Part shown: piece by piece, positions 23,432-31,203 of the stretch | How the letters are laid out: each line of letters begins with the position of its first letter | How positions within the stretch are numbered: the first letter of the stretch is position 1 | Source of the DNA: Methylorubrum zatmanii | GTDB taxonomy: Bacteria; Pseudomonadota; Alphaproteobacteria; Rhizobiales; Beijerinckiaceae | Reading direction: 5' to 3' | DNA: 40,491 nucleotides | Assembly (NCBI RefSeq): GCF_014845115.1 | Contig: NZ_NKUI01000072.1 | Coordinates: 1-40,491, forward strand | Made by a program: the position numbers and the translations under genes | Notes under the pieces: generated by a model | What the model saw: only the letters and a program-made list of their open reading frames with translations | Databases searched by the model: none | Told to the model about the DNA's origin: nothing

Positions 23432-23680
23432 GTTGCAAGGATGCTTTTCAGTCGATTTCACCACATGAGGACGGTGCGGTCATATGTCCGGCCTGTTTGT
23501 GCGGTCATAACCGCTGGCCTCGATGAAGTCCGCGAAGCAGGTAGCTGGATCAAGGGGGCGCGCTTTTCTGCGCGTCACGGGTTTCGGCCTGTCCTGTTTC
23601 GGGATTTCGTCCCGTGGTTCATCGTCTGGAGTGCACCTCACATCTGCCGGCGGTTTGCCGGGCAGCTCTTCTCGGCGTCC
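23432..23680 (-). ncRNA. Probable bridge RNA region of the IS
   Basis: About 250 bases between the transposase stop and the downstream inverted repeat lack a gene. They hold several hairpins, including GCGGTC-AT-AACCGC-like stems near 23500, GCGCG/CGCGC near 23560-23573, and CACGGG...CCCGTG spanning about 23577-23615. In IS1111-group elements the bridge RNA that guides target choice is encoded in this position, downstream of the recombinase. Exact ends and loops cannot be set by eye. Confidence 0.45.
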
Positions 23681-24730
23681 TTACGCTTGTGCAGCGACAG
23701 GTCCAGCCTCGATTCGTGTTGGGTCTCGATAAATTCCGCCTCTCGTCAGCAATGCCCAGATCATCCGAGCTATCTTATTGGCGAGCGCAACCGCCACGAC
23801 CTTGAAGGGCCGCCGCGTAAGCATGTTCTTCAGCCACGGCCAGACTCGATCACGATACTGTACATGACGCAGCACCGATGCGGCGCCTGTCGTCAGCAAT
23901 GATCGCAGTACCGGATTGCCCATCTTCGATATTCGCCCCAACCGCTCTTTGCCGCCGCTGGAATGCGATTTCGGGGTTAACCCGATCCAAGCTGCAAAGT
24001 GGCGGGCCGATTTGAAGCCAGCTGGATCGGGCACGAATGCCTTCACCGCCATGGCGATTATCGGGCCGACGCCAGGGATGCTCGCCAGGCGTCTCATTTC
24101 ATCATCCTGCTTGGACTGGATGACGATCTCGCGTTCGAGCTTGTCGATCTGTGTGGCGAGCATCTCGATCTGATCGATGATTTCGCTCAGGGCAAATCGG
24201 GCGGCCGGAGGCAGTCGAGCATCCTTCTCATCCCGGATGATCGGCGCCAATGCCTTGACGTTGGCGATGCCGGTTGGAGCAATGATCCCCAGTTCACCCA
24301 TGTGCGCGCGCAACGCGTTGATCGCCTGGGTCCGCTGACGCACGAGCAACGCGCGTGTCCTGAGTACCATTACCGCAGCCTGCTGCTCGGCCGTCTTCAC
24401 CGGTACGAACCGCATAGTCTTTCGCGTCATCGCTTCGACGATTGCTTCAGCATCGGCGGCGTCTGTCTTCCCGCGCTTGACGAACGGTTTGACGTATTGA
24501 GGCGGCAGAAGCCTGACCTCGTGGCCGAGGGCGGAGATCTCGCGCGCCCAGTAGTGCGCACTGGCGCAAGCTTCCATCCCGACTAGGCACGGTCGCAATC
24601 TCTCGAAGAAACGCAGCACCTCCGCGCGACGAAGCTTCCGGTTGAATAGCGGCGTGCCCTCGGCATCCGCACCAAAAGCCTGGAAAACGTGCTTCGCCAA
24701 GTCCAGTCCAATAGTTGTAACTTCTTTCAC
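23681..24730 (-). CDS. IS110-family transposase (DEDD recombinase)
   Basis: I use GTG 24730 (VKEVTTIGLDLAKHVFQAFG), the usual N-terminus of the family; an upstream in-frame start at 24769 adds 13 atypical residues. The 349-residue protein has the DEDD RuvC-like domain (IGLDLAKHVFQ; MEACASAHYW; KTDAADAEAI) and the C-terminal transposase_20 domain with SIPGVGPIIAMA and the nucleophile region FAAWIGLTPKSHSSGGKERLGRISKMGN. It looks intact, so the element could be active. The enzyme recombines DNA with the help of a bridge RNA. Confidence 0.93.
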   Translation of the reverse strand: MKEVTTIGLDLAKHVFQAFGADAEGTPLFNRKLRRAEVLRFFERLRPCLVGMEACASAHYWAREISALGHEVRLLPPQYVKPFVKRGKTDAADAEAIVEAMTRKTMRFVPVKTAEQQAAVMVLRTRALLVRQRTQAINALRAHMGELGIIAPTGIANVKALAPIIRDEKDARLPPAARFALSEIIDQIEMLATQIDKLEREIVIQSKQDDEMRRLASIPGVGPIIAMAVKAFVPDPAGFKSARHFAAWIGLTPKSHSSGGKERLGRISKMGNPVLRSLLTTGAASVLRHVQYRDRVWPWLKNMLTRRPFKVVAVALANKIARMIWALLTRGGIYRDPTRIEAGPVAAQA

Positions 24731-24794
24731 GGAACGGTCCCTCCTTGTGGCGTTTGCGACAACGACCACCTTTTAGCACTTCGATGCGGTCGGA

Positions 24795-24808
24795 GCGGGC
24801 CGTTCCAC
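24795..24808 (-). repeat. Subterminal inverted repeat, right
   Basis: GCGGGCCGTTCCAC, the exact reverse complement of 23418-23431. It lies about 65 bases upstream of the transposase start codon. Confidence 0.85.
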
Positions 24809-24939
24809 CTCATCAAGGGTCGGCTATGCGAGCATGCCGCCGCTGCGGCTGCGCCTGCGCGGTGATTGCAGTCCACGGCCGGACACGTCGGGCGCCTGTC
24901 GGCGGGGGATGGTCCCCCGCTCCAGCAGGAGCCCAGCGA

Positions 24940-25107
24940 ATGTCCCTCAACGAAGCTCACGCCTTCGCCTTCAGCCTCGCGACGACCCTGATGGCTGCCA
25001 TCGTCATCTTCCAGGCCGGCGACGGGACGCTCTCGGTGATGCCCGCCAGCGAATACGACGGGGACGCCTCGGAGATCGTCCATGAGATCGACCCTTTCGC
25101 CCCGTAA
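24940..25107 (+). CDS. Small hypothetical protein, 55 aa
   Basis: ATG 24940 follows CAGGAG; just before it sits a hairpin GCGGGGGA/TCCCCCGC (24902-24920). The protein starts MSLNEAHAFAFSLATTLMAA and continues IVIFQAGDGTLSVMPASEYD with an acidic end (GDASEIVHEIDPFAP). One short hydrophobic stretch (LATTLMAAIVIFQA) may be a core helix rather than a membrane segment. I do not recognise it. It lies directly next to the IS, so the upstream region may have been disturbed by the insertion. Confidence 0.5.
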   Translation: MSLNEAHAFAFSLATTLMAAIVIFQAGDGTLSVMPASEYDGDASEIVHEIDPFAP

Positions 25108-25244
25108 CCGGCGCGATCCGATGCCGGGCGGAGATCCTCAGCGATTTCCGCTCCGGCTGGGGCCATATTCTGCTATATTCCGGGCGCGCCGTGGTGGTGG
25201 TGGCAGGCGCGACCGTCAGACCTATCGTCACGGAGGCCACCACC

Positions 25245-25688
25245 ATGATCATTCTAGCAATCCTCGCCTCACTCGCTGCCATCGGCGTGCTGTGCTGGCT
25301 GCTGTTCACCCTGGCCGTATTCGCCCTTCCGGTCTTCGTCGGCGCGACCGTTGGTGTGTGGGCCCATGGGACTGGGGCCGGCGTAGCGGGCGCAATTCTT
25401 GTAGGCCTAGTCGCCGCGGCCGCCACGCTCGCGGTCGGCCAGCTCGTGATCATGTTCGTGCGGCACGTTTGGCTGAAGCTGATCGTGGCCATCGCCTTCG
25501 TCGCCCCAGCGGCGCTCGCCGGGTTCCATGCCACGCACGGCATCGTCAAGCATCTCATGCCGTCCGAGGCTTGGCAGATCACCTTCTCCGTCATCGGCGC
25601 CATTGCGGTCGGCATCACCGCCCTGGTGCGGGTCGCGGGGATGGCAACGGCTCCAGCCCCATCCGGCCAGGGCCTCGCGCGGGCCTAA
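25245..25688 (+). CDS. Integral membrane protein, 147 aa
   Basis: ATG 25245 follows CGGAGG. The protein starts with MIILAILASLAAIGVLCWLL and has about four hydrophobic segments, near residues 1-25, 27-50, 52-75 and 80-125, with few charged residues between them. It ends in a short polar tail (APAPSGQGLARA). The loop HATHGIVKHLMPSEAW is the only polar region of note. No family is recognised. A weak upstream leader (GTGGTGGTGG) precedes it. The small gene before it ends 137 bases upstream. Confidence 0.7.
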   Translation: MIILAILASLAAIGVLCWLLFTLAVFALPVFVGATVGVWAHGTGAGVAGAILVGLVAAAATLAVGQLVIMFVRHVWLKLIVAIAFVAPAALAGFHATHGIVKHLMPSEAWQITFSVIGAIAVGITALVRVAGMATAPAPSGQGLARA

Positions 25689-26256
25689 TCGCGCTCAATC
25701 CCCAATGGCGGACCGGGACAGCGTTAACTCGACTCTTCCACGTCGTCTGAGGCTGTTGCGGATGGGGAGTGGCGCGAGGTTCGATGCCGGACCCGGATTG
25801 CGGCCGATCTCGTCACAACGCTGGCGGGCAGCTCCACGGGCTCGGAGGCGAACCTACGACCCGGTGAGGCGATCTCTCCGATAGCAGCGATGACGAGGAT
25901 GCGACGCAGGCAGCCTAGAACAGGGGGCGAATGCAGGTAGACCCTCTGTCGCCGCCGGTTTGCCGATCCAGGCTGGTCGCCAACTTCTCCGTCTTCTGAC
26001 CGTGTCTCAACCGCTCCGAACGGCCTCTTCAATGGCCTGATCTGGCCGAAGGCCGGCTAAAGCCTCGATCACCTATGACGCAACAGCCGCGTCAAACTTT
26101 CTTCCCCTGCCGGCTGCGCCGCCATTCCTCGCGGGACAAGAAATCCCTCCTTGGCTGTCCAGCCCCTTCGGGGTGCGCCGTCGATCGCCTCCGGCCTGCC
26201 GATCGCCATCGAGGCCGCAATGGTGCGGGCTCGAATACGGAAAACGGAGACTTACA
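25689..26256. other. Long non-coding stretch ahead of DUF736
   Basis: I see no supported gene in these 568 bases. Several open frames cross it on both strands but have no good start or recognisable sequence. One plus-strand frame between about 25720 and 25930 has coding-like composition (EWREVRCRTRIAADL) but no start codon, so it may be a gene relic. Small stems such as GGCC-GAA-GGCC (26042-26053) occur. The DUF736 promoter should lie in the last 100 bases, but no clear hexamers stand out. Confidence 0.4.
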
Positions 26257-26583
26257 ATGGCGACCATCGGCACCTTCAAGAAGACCGGCTCGAACGAGTT
26301 CACCGGCGACATCGTCACCCTCAGTGTTCAGGCCAAGGGCGTGCGCATCGTCCCCGACACCCGCGCCACCGGCGAGAACGCCCCCAGCCACCGGGTTCTG
26401 GTCGGCCGCGCCGAGATCGGCGCCGCCTGGTCCAAGCGCTCCAACGAGGGTCGCGACTATCTGGGCCTCAAGCTCGACGATCCGAGCTTCAACGCTCCGA
26501 TCTACGCCAACCTCTTCGACGACGAGGACGCGGACACCTATTCGCTGATCTGGTCCCGCCCTAACGGTCGGCGCGGCGACTGA
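26257..26583 (+). CDS. DUF736 family protein (first copy)
   Basis: ATG 26257 is preceded by CGGAGACTTACA. The 108-residue protein is a typical DUF736: MATIGTFKKTGSNEFTGDIV, then APSHRVLVGRAEIGAAW, DYLGLKLDDPSFNAPIYANL and LIWSRPNGRRGD. DUF736 genes are small, abundant and highly expressed on rhizobial plasmids and integrative elements; their role is unknown. A second, divergent DUF736 lies at 31793 in this window. It is followed by an intrinsic-type hairpin (26595-26618). Confidence 0.92.
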   Translation: MATIGTFKKTGSNEFTGDIVTLSVQAKGVRIVPDTRATGENAPSHRVLVGRAEIGAAWSKRSNEGRDYLGLKLDDPSFNAPIYANLFDDEDADTYSLIWSRPNGRRGD

Positions 26584-26594
26584 GACCTACGCAA

Positions 26595-26618
26595 GACCCC
26601 GGCCGGAAGGCCGGGGTC
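26595..26618 (+). terminator. Strong hairpin after DUF736
   Basis: GACCCCGGCC (26595-26604) and GGCCGGGGTC (26609-26618) form a 10-bp perfect stem with a GGAA tetraloop, 12 bases after the DUF736 stop. Only two T follow, so it is a terminator candidate with a weak tail; alternatively it protects the mRNA end. Confidence 0.65.
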
Positions 26619-26709
26619 TTCGGCATGCAGAGCGACCGAATCAGTTTGGCTGACGCGGCCATTTCCGTCAGGGCGGAAAGCGCCATGTGGCTCGCCAAAC
26701 CTGCCTAGA

Positions 26710-26724
26710 GCGACTATTATAGTC
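26710..26724. promoter_or_regulatory. 15-bp palindromic operator, copy 2
   Basis: CGACTATTATAGTCG, identical to 10219-10233, lies 44 bases upstream of the XRE regulator start. Together with the flanking G and T, 17 bases match. The position fits autoregulation by that regulator, and the other copy suggests that it also controls the genes around 10.2 kb. Confidence 0.7.
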
Positions 26725-26768
26725 GTAGTTCTGGCGTGCGCGTAGGTCCGGGTGGGAGGTGATCATGC

Positions 26769-27011
26769 ATGATCACCGCCCGACAATTTCGGGCCGCACG
26801 CGCGTTGCTGGGTTGGACACAGGAGACGCTCGCGGACAAGGCCCGGGTCTCACTGACCGCGCTCAAGCGCCTCGAATCCGCCAGCGGCCTCGAGGTTTAT
26901 GAGAGCACGCGTGACGAGGTAAGAAGGGCTTTCGAACGCGCCGGCATCGTCTTCCTGAACTCCGATCAGGGCAAGGGAGTGCTGCTCGTTGACGCGAAAA
27001 AGGAAGCTTGA
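26769..27011 (+). CDS. XRE-family helix-turn-helix regulator
   Basis: The protein has 80 residues. A Cro/CI-type HTH covers residues 4-40: ARQFRAARALLGWTQETLAD then KARVSLTALKRLESA. A short C-terminal part (VYESTRDEVRRAFERAGIVF, then KGVLLVDAKKEA) is typical of this alphaproteobacterial XRE type. It has the GTGGGAGGTGATC ribosome binding region before its ATG. Its gene carries the 15-bp palindrome in the upstream region, so it is the best candidate for binding it. In related elements, such a regulator helps to keep replication and transfer genes off. Confidence 0.9.
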   Translation: MITARQFRAARALLGWTQETLADKARVSLTALKRLESASGLEVYESTRDEVRRAFERAGIVFLNSDQGKGVLLVDAKKEA

Positions 27012-27131
27012 CCTTCAACGAACCGCTGCGTCGCCTGTTCTTTCGCCGGCAGCGTCTTGCGTCATCATTCCGCTTGCATCACGGTTAACAAACCCCTCCG
27101 ATCTGGATACATCTCTCAGCCGGGGGATGAC

Positions 27132-27395
27132 GTGACCAAGACCGACTTTCTCGACCAGCCGCCAACCGGCGCGGCACTGACCGCCTATGATAAGGCGCAT
27201 CTGAAGCTTTATGTCAGGCTCCTCGACGCCGAGAGAGGGCACGCCGACTGGCGCGAGGTCGTAAAGATCCTGTTCGGCATCGACGCTGAAACCGATCCAG
27301 ATCGCGCTCTGATCATCTATACCAGCCATCTCGATCGCGCGAAGTGGATGACCAAAAGCGGCTTTTGCGAACTGCTTCAGGGTCCCCTTCATTGA
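27132..27395 (+). CDS. DUF2285-associated small regulator-like protein, 87 aa
   Basis: GTG 27132 follows GGGGGATGA. The protein is VTKTDFLDQPPTGAALTAYD, then KAHLKLYVRLLDAERGHADW, REVVKILFGID, and SHLDRAKWMTKSGFCELL. The ADWREV...LGID...SHLxRAxWMT..G..LL pattern is conserved in small proteins coded next to DUF2285 regulators. These modules regulate excision, replication or transfer of Rhizobiales elements. The next gene starts 116 bases downstream. An ATG at 27057 would add 25 residues that do not look conserved. Confidence 0.75.
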   Translation: MTKTDFLDQPPTGAALTAYDKAHLKLYVRLLDAERGHADWREVVKILFGIDAETDPDRALIIYTSHLDRAKWMTKSGFCELLQGPLH

Positions 27396-27511
27396 GGTGA
27401 TGCGTAACCTGCATCACGTTGCGACCACTTCGTTCTTCCCGTGCTTCCTCCAACCGGGAATCGTATCTGCTGCAAACTCGCGTTGTATTATGTTGCGCGG
27501 AGGCGCGGAGG

Positions 27512-28277
27512 ATGTCTGAAGAGGAAAGTTGGCGGTCCGAGGCCGCCTATGACTATATCGATACGTTAGCTCCCGGAGACCTTGCCTGGGAGTTTCTTCG
27601 CCGTAATCCCGACTATCGGAATGCATATCAGGAGCTTGTCTCCATCGGGCGGCTCACCGAAGAGGTCGCCCAACGTTTCGCCGAACAATGGGGGTTGCGA
27701 TTTCGCGGCAGACCCTCGAACCTCAGCACTCATCCAGCCGATTTTCTGGACCCCGCAAGTCGATCCAGCCACATTGCCGTTCACGAATGGGCCCACCCCT
27801 GCCGAAGGGCCTCGCGTTTACGCTGACGATCTACGCAACCACTCCATCATCAGAGCGGGCCCGGATATGATCCGGATTGATCTGCGGGCCGAGCGTTATG
27901 ATGTCTCCCTGCTGGACATGGATGCAGCAGGTCCGATCGGCGTGTTCGTCATGTTCGACGAACTGACGCCGGACCGTCTCACCGCGGTAGAGCGTCTCTG
28001 GCACGCGATGTTTCGAAAGCGTGTGCCGCCCGATCCACGTGTCACACCACAGCGCCAGCGACGCGCACGTCTGATGCTTCGCACCGTCGACGCTCGGGCG
28101 GCAGGCGCGACCTATCGACAAATCGCTGCTCAACTCTTCCCAAACCTCAGACACGACGCCGAAACATGGGATGAAAACCCGGTCCGGGAAACGACCGTCC
28201 GCCTGGCCCGCGATGGTCTGGCGTTCGTTCGGGGCGGATATCGCAAGCTGCTCCGCCTTCCCCGTCGCTCGCGCTGA
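27512..28277 (+). pseudogene. Frameshifted DUF2285-domain regulator
   Basis: Two frames together give one protein. From ATG 27512 (GGAGG ribosome site): MSEEESWRSEAAYDYIDTLA through NPDYRNAYQEL to EQWGLRF. At base 27704 one extra C moves the coding into another frame, where AADPRTSALIQPIFW follows and continues through GPDMIRIDLRAERYDVSLLD to the C-terminal DUF2285 part (LMLRTVDARAAGATYRQIAA, then RRSR). The normal form of this family runs WGLRF-AADPR without interruption. As written it would be read as a 104-residue truncated product. Either a true mutation, a sequencing error, or programmed slippage on TTTC could explain it. The first is most likely. Confidence 0.8.
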
Positions 28278-28403
28278 CACGCCTTCGGTGTCGAAAATAA
28301 TTTCCTAATTCCGTTCCTGTCGGAAGCGCCGTCCTCCCGCCACCGTGCTCGCAACCCGCCGCTCGTTCGCAGCGGCCATTAGCGAGACCACGGAGGTGCG
28401 ATC

Positions 28404-28688
28404 ATGGCCGAAATAGCCGCCAGTATTCCGCAGCGCTATCTCAGAACGCAGGAAGCCGCGCGCTTCCTCGGCCTTTCCGAGCGCACGCTCGAAAAGCACC
28501 GTACCTACGGAACCGGCCCGACCTATCGCAAGCTCGGCGGTCGCGTCGTCTATGCAGTGGAAGACCTCCAAGCCTGGGCGGACCGGGGTCTCGTGACCTC
28601 CACCTCCGATCCACGCGCAGGCACCGTTCTGCCCGCAAAGCGTCAGCCGAAATCTCCCGCCACCGCCGGCGGGCGCTTTCCTCGCTGA
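28404..28688 (+). CDS. AlpA/MerR-like HTH DNA-binding protein
   Basis: ATG 28404 is preceded by CGGAGGTGCGATC. The 94-residue protein has the HTH_17 domain: YLRTQEAARFLGLSERTLEK, then HRTYGTGPTYRKLGGRVVYA and VEDLQAWADRG. This is the excisionase/AlpA form that recognises DNA near a winged helix. A disordered basic tail (PAKRQPKSPATAGGRFPR) follows. It directly precedes repA (11-base gap), so it probably regulates replication or excision of the element. Confidence 0.88.
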   Translation: MAEIAASIPQRYLRTQEAARFLGLSERTLEKHRTYGTGPTYRKLGGRVVYAVEDLQAWADRGLVTSTSDPRAGTVLPAKRQPKSPATAGGRFPR

Positions 28689-28699
28689 GACGGCGCGCC

Positions 28700-29587
28700 G
28701 TGTCGTCCCGTCACCAGCATCGCGACGAGCGTACGCAGCTTGATCTCTTCCGGGCGCTGCCCGGCGATCTTGCGCCCCGCGATGCGCAAGACCTCATGGC
28801 CTATCCGTTCTTCTCGCTCGCCAAGTCGAAGCGCCTGGCGCCGATCGACTTCAAGGCAGGCTCGGTGAAGATCCGCGTCGAAGCGGTCGCCGAGCATGGC
28901 ATGGCGACGATCTGGGACGCCGACGTCCTGATCTGGGCCGCCTCGCAGATCGCCGAGGCACGCGACCTCGGCCTGCGGCCTTCGCGGCTGATGGCGACCA
29001 CCCCTTATGAAATCCTCAACTTCATTGGTCGCGGCGTGTCGCTGCGCGACTACGACCGCCTGAAGGCCGCGCTCGACCGACTTCAATCGACCACGGTTGC
29101 GACCTCGATCCGCCAACCGACGGAGCGGCGGATGCACCGCTTCTCCTGGATCAACGAGTGGAAGGAGCGCGCCGATCACCGCGGCCGGCCGCTCGGCCTC
29201 GAGCTGATCGTGCCTGACTGGTTCTACGGCGCCGTCCTCGACGATGCCCTCGTGCTCACGATCGACCGAAACTATTTCGGCCTGACCGGCGGGCTTGAAC
29301 GCTGGCTCTACCGCCTGGTGCGCAAGCACGGCGGCCGCCAGGAGTTCGGCTGGAGCTTCGACTTCCCGCATCTCCATTCGAAGTCCGGCAGCCTCTCGCC
29401 GCTCAAGCACTTTGCCTACGACCTCCGTGACATCGTCAAACGCCAGCCGCTTCCCGGCTACCGTCTGACCATCGAGCAGTGCCTTGGCGGGCCGGAAATC
29501 CTCTCCTTCGTGCCGACCGATCCGGATGCCCTCGGCATCCCGCGCCATCGTCGCCGAACCAAACCTCACCCTGGGGATAAGCTGTGA
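28700..29587 (+). CDS. repA: RepA-type replication initiator protein
   Basis: The gene uses GTG 28700. The 295-residue product matches the replication initiator A family (winged-helix type): TQLDLFRALPGDLAPRDAQD, MAYPFFSLAKSKRLAPIDF, then LMATTPYEILNFIGRGVSLR and YRLVRKHGGRQEFGWSF. It binds iterons at the origin and opens DNA. Three 19-bp repeats begin 7 bases after its stop, which marks the origin right next to the gene, as in iteron-controlled replicons. The product of the AlpA-like gene just upstream may regulate it. The replicon suggests an element able to replicate autonomously, at least transiently. Confidence 0.9.
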   Translation: MSSRHQHRDERTQLDLFRALPGDLAPRDAQDLMAYPFFSLAKSKRLAPIDFKAGSVKIRVEAVAEHGMATIWDADVLIWAASQIAEARDLGLRPSRLMATTPYEILNFIGRGVSLRDYDRLKAALDRLQSTTVATSIRQPTERRMHRFSWINEWKERADHRGRPLGLELIVPDWFYGAVLDDALVLTIDRNYFGLTGGLERWLYRLVRKHGGRQEFGWSFDFPHLHSKSGSLSPLKHFAYDLRDIVKRQPLPGYRLTIEQCLGGPEILSFVPTDPDALGIPRHRRRTKPHPGDKL

Positions 29588-29593
29588 ATCGTC

Positions 29594-29659
29594 TCGTGCT
29601 ATCAGGGACCGGCACTATCGTGCCATCGGGGACCGGACTCTCGTGCTATCGGGGACCGG
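29594..29659 (+). repeat. Three RepA iterons (probable origin)
   Basis: Three direct repeats with consensus TCGTGCYATCRGGGACCGG lie at 29594-29612, 29618-29636 and 29641-29659, about 23-24 bases apart (roughly two helical turns). They sit between repA and parA. The downstream stretch 29700-29745 is AT-richer and contains GATTCC-TAC-GGAATC (29719-29733), a plausible melting region. Together this is the likely origin of replication. Confidence 0.8.
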
Positions 29660-29795
29660 AATCGTCGATTCATCGCGCTGAATCAGCAGCTTGCGAGCCC
29701 CGTAACTTATCTAACCTAGATTCCTACGGAATCTTTCTAACGCGACCGCCGTTTTCGGCCGCTGTGGACGAGTCCCCGTTTCCCGGGAGACCGTC

Positions 29796-30434
29796 ATGAT
29801 CGTTGCGCTGCTCAACCAGAAAGGCGGCGTCGGGAAGACGACGCTCGCCCTTCACCTCGCTGGCGAATGGGCTCGCCGTGGACACAGCGTCACGCTGATC
29901 GACGCCGACCCCCAGGGTTCGGCGCTCGACTGGTCCCAGCAGCGCAGCCGGGAGGGGCTGGAGCGGTTGTTCGGTGTCGTGGGCCTCGTCCGCGATACGC
30001 TCCACCGTGAAGCGCCGGAGCTGGCCCGCAACGCCGACCATGTCGTCATCGACGGCCCGCCCCGTGTCGCCGGATTGATGCGCTCGGCGCTGCTCGCGGC
30101 CGATCTCGTGCTGATCCCGGTGCAGCCGTCGCCGTTCGACGGCTGGGCCTCCGCCGAAATGCTCGCGCTGCTCGGCGAGGCGCGCATCTACCGCCCGCAG
30201 CTCGCCGCGCGCTTCGTGCTGAACCGCTGCGCGGCCCGCACGGTATTGGCGCGCGAGACCGCCGAGACGCTGGCCGATCAAGACCCGCCTTTGCTCTCGA
30301 CTACGATCGGCCAGCGCATCGTTTTCGCCGACGTCGTGCAGACCGGCCGGCTCGCCGCCGAGCAGGACCAGGATTGCCCTGGGGCGCGCGAGATCGCCGC
30401 GCTCGCGGCGGAAGTCGCGAGGATCGGCGCATGA
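29796..30434 (+). CDS. parA: ParA-family partition ATPase
   Basis: ATG 29796 follows GGGAGACCGTC. The 212-residue protein is a short ParA (type Ib-like, no N-terminal HTH): deviant Walker A KGGVGKTT (residues 10-17), the DADPQGSALDW motif (about 42-52), and DHVVIDGPPRV for Walker B. It partitions copies of the element with a DNA-binding partner. Its stop overlaps the start of the RHH-type gene by 4 bases, and that small gene is the likely partner. The origin iterons lie 137 bases upstream. Confidence 0.93.
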   Translation: MIVALLNQKGGVGKTTLALHLAGEWARRGHSVTLIDADPQGSALDWSQQRSREGLERLFGVVGLVRDTLHREAPELARNADHVVIDGPPRVAGLMRSALLAADLVLIPVQPSPFDGWASAEMLALLGEARIYRPQLAARFVLNRCAARTVLARETAETLADQDPPLLSTTIGQRIVFADVVQTGRLAAEQDQDCPGAREIAALAAEVARIGA

Positions 30435-30685
30435 GCGAGCGGTCCCCGAAGCGCAGCTTTGCGGCGCGTCCCGCCGATCCCGAAAGCTGGATCAAGGCAC
30501 CCGATCGCCACGCACCCTGCGGCCAGGCCGCCGAGGATTTCTCGGCCCGGCTGACGATCGACGTCACCGCCGACATGCGCGGCCGCATCAAGATCGCCGC
30601 CTTTCAGCGCGGCCAGACCGTTGCCGACATGCTGCGCGCGCTGTTCGAGCGCGAGTTCCCACCCCCGTCAGGAGAAGCACGATGA
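30431..30685 (+). CDS. Ribbon-helix-helix partition partner (ParG-like), 84 aa
   Basis: The start overlaps the parA stop by 4 bases. The N-terminal half is basic and flexible (MSERSPKRSFAARPADPESW); the C-terminal half ARLTIDVTADMRGRIKIAAF then QRGQTVADMLRALFEREF is a ribbon-helix-helix fold, the DNA-binding type of ParG/Omega proteins that pair with short ParA ATPases. It would bind a centromere near the operon, possibly upstream of parA. Its stop in turn overlaps the DUF2840 start. Confidence 0.85.
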   Translation: MSERSPKRSFAARPADPESWIKAPDRHAPCGQAAEDFSARLTIDVTADMRGRIKIAAFQRGQTVADMLRALFEREFPPPSGEAR

Positions 30686-31203
30686 CCGGCCTTGTCGCCG
30701 CGACAATGCACGTCGGCCGTGCTGCCGCCGAGCCGCCGCCCGAAGCGTTCACACAGGTCGAACTCGTCTGGATCGAGAAGCAGACCGAGCACTGGATTCG
30801 CTTCGGTCGCGAGCGGCGCGAGCGGATCCTCGACCGCCGCCGCCGCGTCCTCTTCTTTCCTCCCGGCAGCGTCCTCGCGCTGGTGCGCTGGGCGGCGAAT
30901 GAGCACGGCACCGTGCTCTCGCGCCTCGACATCCTGCGCACGGTGGAGCGCAACGCGCCGTGTCAGACCGTCCCGACGGTGACGCCCGGCGCAGAGGTCC
31001 TGCTGCACGTCGATGGCTGGCCGAAAGTGGAGCGCATGCTCCAACTCATCGACGCCATCGAGGCGCGCGGCATCGACCCGATCGAGGTCTCGCCCGACCA
31101 TTGGCGCCACGTCCACAACCGAATGACCGCCGGCGAAACACCGCGCGCCTATGGTCCACAGCAGCACCGCGCCTTCGTCCTCCGCCGGGAGATCGGCGCA
31201 TGA
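30682..31203 (+). CDS. DUF2840 family protein
   Basis: The 173-residue protein has the DUF2840 pattern: FTQVELVWIEKQTEHWIRFG, then RERILDRRRRVLFFPPGSVL, LVRWAANEHGTVLSRLDILR and VDGWPKVERMLQLIDAIEAR. It is found next to parA and traF in Rhizobiales conjugative elements; biochemical role unknown. It overlaps genes on both sides by 4 bases (ATGA), so parA, RHH, DUF2840 and traF are translated as one chain. Confidence 0.92.
   Translation: MTGLVAATMHVGRAAAEPPPEAFTQVELVWIEKQTEHWIRFGRERRERILDRRRRVLFFPPGSVLALVRWAANEHGTVLSRLDILRTVERNAPCQTVPTVTPGAEVLLHVDGWPKVERMLQLIDAIEARGIDPIEVSPDHWRHVHNRMTAGETPRAYGPQQHRAFVLRREIGA

Larger units (their letters stand above)
23418..24808 (-). mobile_element. IS110-family (IS1111-group) insertion sequence
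   Basis: A transposase gene is bracketed by perfect 14-bp inverted repeats: GTGGAACGGCCCGC (23418-23431) and GCGGGCCGTTCCAC (24795-24808). IS1111-group members of the IS110 family have such subterminal repeats, with the true ends a few bases outside. The hexamer CATCAA occurs at 23402-23407 and 24811-24816 just outside, which may mark the real ends. The long non-coding part lies downstream of the transposase, as in this group. Confidence 0.85.

Noticed and set aside
25724-26032. 102-codon minus-strand frame in the long gap before DUF736
   Set aside because: No ribosome binding site, no recognisable domain and an Arg/Ser-rich composition; left as non-coding.
29594-29659. Short repeats considered as a CRISPR array
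   Set aside because: Only three repeats of 19 bases with 4-5-base gaps and no cas genes. Position after repA fits iterons.
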